From Galbitalea sp036495225 (lineage in GTDB: Bacteria > Actinomycetota > Actinomycetes > Actinomycetales > Microbacteriaceae): a stretch of 12,347 nucleotides of DNA. The notes beneath the pieces are model-generated. The model saw only the letters and a list, made by a program, of their open reading frames with translations, had not been told where the DNA came from and searched no databases. The translations under genes were made by a program, and so were the position numbers. Shown here one piece after another: positions 7,648 to 12,347 of this stretch (position 1 is its first letter; each line of letters starts with the position of its first letter). The stretch lies in the NCBI GenBank assembly GCA_036495225.1, contig DASXNG010000267.1:1-12347 (forward strand). Reading direction: 5' to 3'.

Positions 7648-7676
7648 GAGCGCTCTCACCCGCTCCGAATGAGCGC
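7648..7676. terminator. possible hairpin after the mannosidase operon
   Basis: GAGCG (7648), CGCTC (7651), CGCTC (7661) and GAGCG (7671) can pair in alternative ways. The tightest option is CGCTC-CGAAT-GAGCG at 7661-7675, and a longer one is GCGCTC (7650-7655) with GAGCGC (7671-7676). The position, just after the last operon gene, suits a terminator, but there is no T-run. Confidence 0.25.
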
Positions 7677-7695
7677 GGCATGGCGGCGGTCTCGA

Positions 7696-7718
7696 TAGCG
7701 TCTCACTAACGAGAGGAG
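7696..7718 (+). promoter_or_regulatory. possible -10 and ribosome binding site of the PLDc_N-type gene
   Basis: TAGCGT (7696-7701) would give a start near 7708, followed by a purine-rich GAGAGGAG (7711-7718) eight bases before the GTG at 7727. The ribosome site is good and decides the start codon; the promoter is tentative because no -35 element is visible. Confidence 0.35.
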
Positions 7719-7726
7719 TACCCACC

Positions 7727-7960
7727 GTGGGCAACGTGTACATCTTCGGCTCACTTGCGATCACGATCGTGCTCTGGATCTTGGCGCTTGTCACCCTGTG
7801 GCGCGCGAGCCGCAACGGTCGCAAGGGCACCGGATTCCTCGTTATTTGGGTGATCGTGATCATCATCTTCCCCTGGCTCGGAGCGCTGGCGTGGCTCTTG
7901 GTTGGGTACCCGATGACCACGCGTCAGGACCGCTACAAGAAGAATCACCAGGGCGGATAA
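7727..7960 (+). CDS. PLDc_N-type two-helix membrane protein
   Basis: The protein has 77 residues and two membrane segments: residues about 4-24 (VYIFGSLAITIVLWILALV) and about 36-61 (FLVIWVIVIIIFPWLGALAWLL). Between them is a short basic loop (WRASRNGRKGTG), and the tail is charged (TTRQDRYKKNHQGG). The arrangement and the IIIFPWLGALAWLLVG segment resemble the phospholipase D nuclease N-terminal domain (PLDc_N) found in cardiolipin synthases. Here it stands alone without any HKD catalytic domain, as in many small actinobacterial membrane proteins of unknown role. The GTG start is supported by GAGAGGAG upstream. Function is unknown. Confidence 0.82.
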   Translation: MGNVYIFGSLAITIVLWILALVTLWRASRNGRKGTGFLVIWVIVIIIFPWLGALAWLLVGYPMTTRQDRYKKNHQGG

Positions 7961-7971
7961 CCGCCGCCGAG

Positions 7972-8003
7972 CGACGTCATAGGTGACTTCTAGCGTGAAG
8001 TCA
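7972..8003. promoter_or_regulatory. second cluster of TGACGTCA-like boxes over the AlkZ-like gene start
   Basis: Three 8-mers occur at 12-bp steps: CGACGTCA (7972), identical to the box at 1652; TGACTTCT (7984), two mismatches; and TGAAGTCA (7996), one mismatch. The last two form a perfect inverted repeat TGACTTC / GAAGTCA (7984-7990 and 7997-8003) with the -10 hexamer as its 6-bp spacer. The final A is the first base of the start codon, the same geometry as at 1663-1670. A repressor bound here would block both RNA polymerase and the mRNA start. Confidence 0.42.
7991..7996 (+). promoter_or_regulatory. -10 element of the AlkZ-like gene (leaderless)
   Basis: TAGCGT lies exactly six bases before the ATG at 8003, so the transcript should start at the start codon. 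No Shine-Dalgarno precedes this ATG. The -35 region is not recognisable, which may mean an activator or an extended -10 is used. Confidence 0.42.
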
Positions 8004-9082
8004 TGGAAACGGTAACGCTCTCCCGCGAAGAAGCACGACGGATTGCGGTTCGCGCCGCTCGCCTTGACGCGTCGCCACCCGATGACCTGCTCGAACTGGT
8101 TCGCGAACTTGCGATGCTGCGGGTCGAGCTCACGACGACGGTCGCCCCGGCGGCAGATCACATCTGCTGGTCGCGGCTTGGAGACTCGTACCGCCCTGCA
8201 GACCTCACCCGCGCAGTGAGCCAGGGTCTCCTCTTCGAACGCGGCTGGATGCTTCGGCCCATGTCAGACCTCGGGCTGTACCTCGCGAGCATGCGAACGT
8301 GGGCGGATCGCACGAACACGCGCGGCTGGATAGACGCGAATTCGGATTTTGCACAAGGCATCCTGGATCGCATCGCCGACCTTGGCCCTCAGACATCGCG
8401 AGACATTCCGGACGAATCGCTCGTGCCGTGGCCATCGACCGGCTGGACCAACAACCGAAACGTCACCCAGATGCTCGAGTGCCTGCACATGAGCGGCGAG
8501 CTGGCGGTAGTGGGGAGAGCCGGTCGACTGCGCGTGTGGGACCTCGCCGATCGGGTGTTCCCCGATGTGGCCGAGGTTCCAGAGGATGATGCACGCCGCA
8601 TCCGGAGCGAGCGGCTGCTGCACGCGTGCGGGGTGATGCGCGACAGTATTGCCGTCTCGCCGGTGGAATTGCACGGCGTCGTGCCGGTCGGCGAAGGTGC
8701 GACCATCGAGGGGGTGCCTGGCAGGTGGCGGGTCGATCCCGAGCAACTGGGGCGACCATTCGAAGGCGGAACAACCATCCTGTCGCCCTTCGACCGGCTC
8801 ATGACAGATCCGCAGCGCGTCGCGAGACTGTTTGAGTTCGACTACACGCTGGAGATGTACAAACCGGCGCGAAGCCGAATTTGGGGCCAGTTCGCGTTGC
8901 CGATCCTGCACAACGATCGGCTCATCGGCAAGCTCGATGCGCGGTCGGACCGCGACGCGGGGTGCTTTGTCGTGCACCGCATCCACGAGGACGTTCCGTT
9001 CACTAGCACCATGCGCGCTGCCGTTCACGACGAGATCGATTCCTTCGCGGCATGGCTACGGCTCGAGGTCGTGCACGACTAA
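8003..9082 (+). CDS. AlkZ/YcaQ-like winged-helix DNA-binding protein (HTH_42 family)
   Basis: The protein has 359 residues. It matches the HTH_42 family that includes the DNA glycosylases AlkZ and YcaQ, which unhook bulky adducts and interstrand crosslinks. Recognisable parts are LSREEARRIAVRAARL (6-21), WSRLGDSYRPADL near 56-68, LSPFDRLMTDPQRVARLFEF, YTLEMYKPA and FALPILHNDRLIGKLDAR near the C-terminus. Aligning the N-terminal block with family members, the usual QxD or QxQ catalytic motif falls on R40-V41-E42, so the key Gln appears to be lost. The protein may therefore bind DNA without glycosylase activity, or use another residue. It has its own promoter with box-like elements over the start. 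It is convergent with the aquaporin gene, 24 bp away. Family assignment is firm; activity is not. Confidence 0.85.
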   Translation: METVTLSREEARRIAVRAARLDASPPDDLLELVRELAMLRVELTTTVAPAADHICWSRLGDSYRPADLTRAVSQGLLFERGWMLRPMSDLGLYLASMRTWADRTNTRGWIDANSDFAQGILDRIADLGPQTSRDIPDESLVPWPSTGWTNNRNVTQMLECLHMSGELAVVGRAGRLRVWDLADRVFPDVAEVPEDDARRIRSERLLHACGVMRDSIAVSPVELHGVVPVGEGATIEGVPGRWRVDPEQLGRPFEGGTTILSPFDRLMTDPQRVARLFEFDYTLEMYKPARSRIWGQFALPILHNDRLIGKLDARSDRDAGCFVVHRIHEDVPFTSTMRAAVHDEIDSFAAWLRLEVVHD

Positions 9083-9085
9083 CCG

Positions 9086-9106
9086 GACGGATTGGATGCG
9101 ACCGTC
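9086..9106. terminator. possible hairpin between convergent genes
   Basis: GACGG (9086-9090) and CCGTC (9102-9106) can pair across an 11-base loop in the short gap between the AlkZ-like and aquaporin genes. A wider pair, CCGGAC (9083-9088) with GTCCGG (9116-9121), is also present. There is no T-run on either strand, so a terminator role is weakly supported. Confidence 0.22.
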
Positions 9107-9943
9107 TCAGGCCTTGTCCGGACGCTCAATCTCGGTGTCGATTGCTCCCTGGGCAGCGCCGGAGCCGGCGGCTCCTCCGCCAGGTCCGCGCAGCAGGAAT
9201 GCGGCGCCGACGGCAACGACCGCGCCGACGATCGGTCCGATCACGTAAACCCAGTACGCGGTGAAGTCTCCTGCGACGAGGTCTGGGCCAAACGTTCGCG
9301 CCGGGTTCATCGACGTGCCAGAGATGGGGCTGCCCCACAGCCCGGCGAGCGCGATGTACGCCCCGACGCCGAACGCCCCGATGATGCCGAGGTTCTGCGC
9401 GCCGGAAGCGGTGCCGAGGATGACGCTCACCAGGCCAAAGGTGAGCACAATCTCCATCAACATCGCATCGACGTTCGAGTACCCCGCCGCCGGATAGTTT
9501 GAACCGTAAGAAGACGACACGTGGATGACGCCGTGCAGAAACCATGCGGCGAGACTCGCGCCGAGAAGCTGTGTGATGACATAGCCGGGCACTCGGATCC
9601 AGGGAAAATCTCCGCGCAGGGCGAAGGCGATACTCACGGCCGGATTCAGGTGGGCGCCGGAAACCTTCCCCATGAACAGGATGATTGCGAACACCATCAG
9701 TCCGGGCGCGACAACGGCCGCAGTTCTGGAGATCGTGTCCGGAAACGCCTGGCTCATCATTCCGCCCCCGGCGGCCACGAGGACCAGGAAGAAGGTTCCC
9801 AGCAACTCGGAGAACAGGCGGCGCCACTCCTGGCTGGGGTCGTGAAACTCCGCCATGGCGGTCTCGGTTGAGACGGGCATGTGATCCAGGTCCCCGTGCA
9901 CCACCTCGCCCAGGAAATGCGTGACTCTGTTGGTCTCACTCAC
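9107..9943 (-). CDS. aquaporin / MIP-family channel
   Basis: This is a major intrinsic protein of 278 residues with six hydrophobic segments and both half-helix motifs: GAHLNPAVS (NPA at 100-102) and TSMNPARTFGP (NPA at 213-215, R216). An N-terminal hydrophilic stretch of about 40 residues (SETNRVTHFLGEVVHGDLD onward) precedes the first helix (LFSELLGTFFLVLVAAGGG), longer than in AqpZ. The C-terminus is Gly/Ala-rich (GPGGGAAGSGAAQG). The start GTG at 9943 is chosen because GAGGAG lies six bases upstream; the open frame extends to 10072 without support. A hand alignment with AqpZ puts P80, G201, T210 and R216 at the selectivity filter, unlike the F/H/T/R of AqpZ. The pore may therefore be wider and pass solutes besides water. 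It is divergent from the gene at 10091. Confidence 0.92.
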   Translation of the reverse strand: MSETNRVTHFLGEVVHGDLDHMPVSTETAMAEFHDPSQEWRRLFSELLGTFFLVLVAAGGGMMSQAFPDTISRTAAVVAPGLMVFAIILFMGKVSGAHLNPAVSIAFALRGDFPWIRVPGYVITQLLGASLAAWFLHGVIHVSSSYGSNYPAAGYSNVDAMLMEIVLTFGLVSVILGTASGAQNLGIIGAFGVGAYIALAGLWGSPISGTSMNPARTFGPDLVAGDFTAYWVYVIGPIVGAVVAVGAAFLLRGPGGGAAGSGAAQGAIDTEIERPDKA

Positions 9944-10056
9944 GATTGACTCCTCACGGTGGCGCGCCTCGGCTGCTGAAGAAGCACCAAGCCTCGTCTG
10001 ATCAGGGCAAAGGCGGGTCATCCTCATGGGATGAATTGCGCAAGGGTGTTTTCGCG

Positions 10057-10084
10057 TTACCAGCCTGACCACTCGGAGTACCGT
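10057..10084 (+). promoter_or_regulatory. predicted leaderless promoter of the 58-residue protein gene
   Basis: TTACCA (10057-10062, four of six matches to TTGACA), a 16-bp spacer and TACCGT (10079-10084) end six bases before the ATG at 10091. There is no ribosome binding site at normal distance, so a leaderless transcript is likely. Confidence 0.42.
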
Positions 10085-10090
10085 TTTCTC

Positions 10091-10267
10091 ATGGAAACCA
10101 AGAACGCCTACCTCGAGGGCGGCCCATTCGACGGCAGAACATGGGATGTCACCGCTTTCGCGAGCCAGGCGGAACTGATCGATGAAGACGGCCGAAATGC
10201 GACCTACTTCGAGACCGTTCGAATCTCGATCGATGGCCTGCCGGTCTGGACTGTCGAGGTCGAATAA
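10091..10267 (+). CDS. small protein of unknown function with GGPFDG motif
   Basis: This is a 58-residue acidic protein beginning METKNAYLEGGPFDGRTWDV and ending DGLPVWTVEVE. The YLEGGPxDG segment near the N-terminus recalls short hypothetical proteins of actinobacteria and their phages, for which I know no function. It has no membrane segment and no cysteine. The ATG at 10091 is preferred over the upstream ATG at 10031 because a -10-like TACCGT lies exactly six bases before it and the upstream residues look non-coding. It sits between the divergent aquaporin gene and the same-strand alpha/beta hydrolase gene and may share a transcript with the hydrolase. Confidence 0.65.
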   Translation: METKNAYLEGGPFDGRTWDVTAFASQAELIDEDGRNATYFETVRISIDGLPVWTVEVE

Positions 10268-10361
10268 CGGGCGAGGCTCGAGCCTTCCGAATCATCCCTT
10301 GTGGATGAGGATGGCGGAGAGACGCAAGACAAAAATCGTGTCTGACCGATTGGGGTCAACC

Positions 10362-11285
10362 GTGACGACAAATCGAAGAGAACTGGAGGTTCGGCGCCGC
10401 CCGCGCCGCCTTCCGAGGCACCCTGCATCTGCGCTCGCTGAGCGCTGGACATCCGTCGACGGCATCGACGTGTTCTACCGCGAATCGGAGGATCCGCCAG
10501 TCGGCGCCAAGGCGATGATGCACCTCCACGGGTTCGGGCTTTCCGGGCGCTATCTGCTGCCGACCGCCGAACTCCTGCGAAACGACTATCACACCCTGGT
10601 GCCGGACCTCCCGGGGTTCGGTAGGAGCGGCAAACCACCGAAGCCTCTTGATATTCCTGGCCTCGCCTACGCGGCAACGCGCTTCCTCGATGATCGAGGG
10701 ATCGAGAAGGTCACTCTCGTCGGCAACTCGATGGGGTGCCCGGTGATCTGCGATTTCGCCTACGCGTATCCCGAACGCCTCGAGCGCGCGGTTCTCGTCT
10801 CACCGGCGGGAGGCGCATTCAACCAACCACTGCGGCGGGCGGTGGGGCAACTGGCACGCGACGGTTCCCGCGAGCCAACCAAAATGATGAGGGTTGCCAC
10901 GCCGGACTACCTGCGATTCGGAGTGCCAAGCACAGTGCGAATGTTCAAGGCGCTCACCCAGTACCCATCGCTGCAGCGACTGCTTCAGCTGAACATACCC
11001 ACGCTCGTCGTCATCGGCGACAGAGACCCGCTGATGCCAGATGCCGACCGCATTAATCTGATCGCGAGTGCGACCGATAATCCGGTGCTCATCGTCGTGA
11101 TGCAGGGCGCCGCACACGCAATCAACTTCAGCAATCCGGGGGAGCTCGCCAACCTCATCCGTCTGTTCATGCACGACCAGCCCATCGTCGATGACCCAGA
11201 CTCGCCGGGAGAGTCGCACGTGTTCGAGGTGCACAGAGGCACGTTGCATCCACCGACGGCGCCCCCGGTCGCGCCGAGCGACTAG
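10362..11285 (+). CDS. alpha/beta hydrolase
   Basis: This is an alpha/beta-hydrolase-fold enzyme of about 307 residues. Visible elements are the oxyanion segment LHGFGLSGR, PDLPGFGRSGKP, the nucleophile elbow GNSMGC with S123, GDRDPLMPDA with the probable acid D222, and GAAHAINF with H252; numbering is from the GTG at 10362. The triad is complete, so it should be active as an esterase or a C-C or C-X bond hydrolase; the substrate is not readable. The N-terminus is arginine-rich (RRELEVRRRPRRLPR) and the tail after 275 is Pro/Asp-rich. The start is uncertain: GTG 10362 has GGGGT five bases upstream, while in-frame ATGs at 10305 and 10311 have no clear ribosome site. Its TAG stop overlaps the stop of the opposite-strand lipase-like gene. 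Confidence 0.85.
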   Translation: MTTNRRELEVRRRPRRLPRHPASALAERWTSVDGIDVFYRESEDPPVGAKAMMHLHGFGLSGRYLLPTAELLRNDYHTLVPDLPGFGRSGKPPKPLDIPGLAYAATRFLDDRGIEKVTLVGNSMGCPVICDFAYAYPERLERAVLVSPAGGAFNQPLRRAVGQLARDGSREPTKMMRVATPDYLRFGVPSTVRMFKALTQYPSLQRLLQLNIPTLVVIGDRDPLMPDADRINLIASATDNPVLIVVMQGAAHAINFSNPGELANLIRLFMHDQPIVDDPDSPGESHVFEVHRGTLHPPTAPPVAPSD

Positions 11286-11959
11286 GCAGTCGCGCTGGCG
11301 ACTTCGAGCACGGTGGCGATCGTCTCGGGTCGCGCGAGCACGCGAAAGTGTCCGCCGGTGGGGAGCACGATGTTTCGCGCCCCAGGCAGTTCGCTGCCCT
11401 CGGGGATGTGGGGATCGAACTCGCCGTAAATGGACACGATGCGGGCGTTCACTTCGAGTGATGCGCCAAGGAGCTCGGTCGTCGGATCCCTGGGCGAAAA
11501 AGCACGAAGACTCGACAGCAGCAGGTATGGCGCATACCGCGAACCGGAGAACGGCGTGCTCACCGCGACCATGCCGGAGAAGCACCGCGTGTCATCCAGC
11601 ATCGCCATCGCGTACTTGCCAATGAGCCCGCCCTTGCTGTGGGCGACGATGAGAACATCGCGCAGGTTCTTCTCGGCGACGAGCTCGACAATGGCCGCGG
11701 CCGAGGCGCTGACCGGACGATTGTTTCGACGCAGCGACGGGAGCACGTAGACGGGATGCCCGGCGGCGTGGACAGGATCAATGAGCGATCGCATGAACCC
11801 CCACGTTTCCCAGATTCCTGGGATGACGAGAACGGGGCTGAGTTCGCCGGAGAGGTAGTCGCCTTCACGCTTGCGCCACACCAGGGCGCGCACCTGCCAG
11901 TATGCCGCGAAGGCATAGTCCTCCACCCACCAGCCCAGCTTTCGCGCGACCGATGTCAC
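11282..11959 (-). CDS. lipase-like alpha/beta hydrolase
   Basis: The predicted protein has 225 residues. It has a lipase-type alpha/beta fold: VLVIPGIWETWGFM (44-57) near the oxyanion hole, nucleophile elbow AHSKGG with S108, FDPHIPEGS with D182 as candidate acid, and PTGGHFRVL with H204. This resembles actinobacterial triacylglycerol lipase/esterase-like proteins, but it has no signal peptide, so it should act inside the cell. The frame is open up to 12265, which would collide with the divergent FUSC-like gene. I place the start at GTG 11959 because the sequence becomes protein-like there (VARKLGWWVEDYAFAAYWQV) and because a strong -10 (TAGTAT, 11997-11992) lies inside the extended frame. 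The GTG overlaps the stop of a nine-codon leaderless frame. It ends tail-to-tail with the other hydrolase, sharing a CTAG. Confidence 0.85.
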   Translation of the reverse strand: MTSVARKLGWWVEDYAFAAYWQVRALVWRKREGDYLSGELSPVLVIPGIWETWGFMRSLIDPVHAAGHPVYVLPSLRRNNRPVSASAAAIVELVAEKNLRDVLIVAHSKGGLIGKYAMAMLDDTRCFSGMVAVSTPFSGSRYAPYLLLSSLRAFSPRDPTTELLGASLEVNARIVSIYGEFDPHIPEGSELPGARNIVLPTGGHFRVLARPETIATVLEVASATA

Positions 11960-11985
11960 GGCCGCTGCTCGGCTCGAGGTGCCAT
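11956..11985 (-). CDS. putative leaderless nine-residue leader peptide
   Basis: The ATG at 11985 lies exactly six bases downstream of a TAGTAT -10, so it would be the first codon of the transcript. It encodes MAPRAEQRP and stops at TGA 11958-11956, overlapping the GTG of the lipase-like gene in a GTGA. No Shine-Dalgarno is present for the GTG, so termination and re-initiation may drive translation of the main gene. No composition typical of an attenuator is seen. It could still be chance. Confidence 0.4.
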   Translation of the reverse strand: MAPRAEQRP

Positions 11986-11991
11986 GCCGCA

Positions 11992-12019
11992 ATACTATTT
12001 GCGCCCCGGTGCTCGTAAC
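11992..12019 (-). promoter_or_regulatory. predicted promoter of the lipase-like gene
   Basis: On the minus strand, TAGTAT (11997-11992) matches four of six bases of TATAAT, including the key first, second and last. GTTACG (12019-12014) 16 bp upstream is a weak -35. Start of transcription is expected at about 11985, the A of an ATG. This makes any translation start upstream of 11985 unlikely from this promoter. Confidence 0.45.
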
Positions 12020-12030
12020 GGGTGAGTTCA

Positions 12031-12059
12031 TTGCACCGAGACGCATTGAATGCGAAGCT
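12031..12059 (+). promoter_or_regulatory. possible leaderless promoter of the FUSC-like gene
   Basis: TTGCAC (12031-12036), a 17-bp spacer and GAAGCT (12054-12059) end six bases before the GTG at 12066. The -10 is poor, keeping only the second A and final T, but the spacing repeats that of the other leaderless genes here. Confidence 0.3.
12042..12054. repeat. 13-bp perfect palindrome in the divergent promoter region
   Basis: CGCATT and AATGCG flank a single central G. The site lies within the spacer of the predicted FUSC-like promoter and upstream of the lipase-like promoter, the expected place for an operator of a dimeric regulator. No regulator gene is visible in the window. Confidence 0.4.
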
Positions 12060-12065
12060 GCCAAA

Positions 12066-12347
12066 GTGACTTGGACAGAGCGCCTGCGCACCCTCCCGAG
12101 GTCCGCGCTGTTTCGCGCGCTCAGAGTCGGGATCGTCGCGCCAGGTACTTTTGCTCTGGCGGACAAGGTGTTCGGCAACCCGACGGCGGCCCTATTCGCG
12201 GCGCTCGGATCGATCTCGATGCTTCTGTTTGCTGAATTCGGCGGAAGCAACGCCCGACGAACCAAGTCTCATCTTGCGCTGGTCGGTGCCGGAGCGGTGC
12301 TGGTCACCGTTGGCACGGCGTGTTCCCAGAATCTCTGGCTTGCAACG
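12066..12347 (+). CDS. FUSC-like membrane protein, N-terminal part
   Basis: The first 94 codons of a gene run off the right edge. The translation begins VTWTERLRTLPRSALFRALR, then gives hydrophobic segments with AFALADKVFGNPTAALFA-like character: VGIVAPGTFALADKVFGNP (21-39), TAALFAALGSISMLLFAEFGG (40-60) and LALVGAGAVLVTVGTA (70-85). This pattern, especially GNPTAALFAALGS followed by FAEFGG and a basic loop (SNARRTKSH), matches the N-terminal membrane domain of FUSC-family proteins. These are putative exporters related to aromatic-acid efflux and fusaric-acid resistance proteins. Such proteins usually have about six helices, a cytosolic region and a second membrane half, which would lie outside. 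The start GTG at 12066 has no ribosome site but stands six bases after a -10-like hexamer; GTG 12009 is an in-frame alternative. Confidence 0.72.
   Translation, partial: MTWTERLRTLPRSALFRALRVGIVAPGTFALADKVFGNPTAALFAALGSISMLLFAEFGGSNARRTKSHLALVGAGAVLVTVGTACSQNLWLAT

Noticed and set aside
8264..9028. 254-codon open frame on the minus strand
   Set aside because: Antisense shadow of the AlkZ-like gene, with low-complexity His/Arg/Ala composition and no domain.
11960..12265. Extension of the lipase-like gene to an ATG at 12265, 12046 or 12031
   Set aside because: The extension contains the predicted promoter, is not protein-like and, for 12265, overlaps the divergent FUSC-like gene.
1..12347. 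RNA genes, CRISPR arrays, insertion sequences, prophage or integration sites
   Set aside because: No tRNA-like cloverleaf, rRNA segment, spaced direct-repeat array, transposase, integrase or phage structural gene was seen; all long stretches are covered by genes and no gene-free stretch exceeds about 220 bases.

Overview
The window is GC-rich, densely packed bacterial DNA with GTG starts, many 1-4 bp gene overlaps and several genes that appear to begin directly at the transcript 5' end. Together with the gene families present (split PntA, RHH/DUF4097 pair, FUSC-like protein, AlkZ-like winged-helix protein), this suggests a high-GC Gram-positive actinobacterium, probably of the Microbacteriaceae. 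The lineage is inferred from gene content and style, not from a marker gene. I see no rRNA, tRNA, CRISPR array, insertion sequence or prophage gene.

Layout. (1) 1-1454, minus strand: the proton-translocating NAD(P) transhydrogenase genes pntAA and the start of pntAB; pntB would lie beyond the left edge. (2) 1455-1669: a divergent control region with five copies of a TGACGTCA-like box, largely on an 11-bp step. (3) 1670-3039, plus strand: a two-gene operon, a protein with a C-terminal ribbon-helix-helix (HicB-like) domain followed by a DUF4097 beta-repeat protein. (4) 3163-7642, plus strand: a carbohydrate operon with a cytosolic GH38 alpha-mannosidase, a GPH-family sugar:cation symporter and a 64-residue lipoprotein, joined by ATGA and GTGA overlaps. 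(5) 7727-7960: a two-helix PLDc_N-type membrane protein. (6) 8003-9082: an AlkZ/YcaQ-like winged-helix protein whose usual catalytic Gln is not present. (7) 9107-9943, minus strand: an aquaporin-family channel. (8) 10091-11285, plus strand: a 58-residue unknown protein and an alpha/beta hydrolase. (9) 11282-11959, minus strand: a second alpha/beta hydrolase (lipase-like), tail-to-tail with the first. (10) 12066-12347, plus strand: the start of a FUSC-like membrane protein.

How it fits together. The mannosidase operon is a small catabolic unit: the symporter would bring in short mannosides and the cytosolic enzyme would trim them. The most interesting signal is regulatory. The RHH gene sits directly behind an array of 8-bp boxes with a GACGTC core. 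Related boxes lie over the start of the AlkZ-like gene, and in both cases the last box ends on the A of the start codon. RHH proteins such as MetJ bind tandem boxes of this type, so I infer an autoregulating RHH repressor with a possible second target. A second recurrent pattern is a -10-like hexamer exactly six bases before the start codon, consistent with leaderless mRNAs. One such leaderless start opens a nine-codon reading frame whose stop overlaps the lipase-like gene's GTG start.
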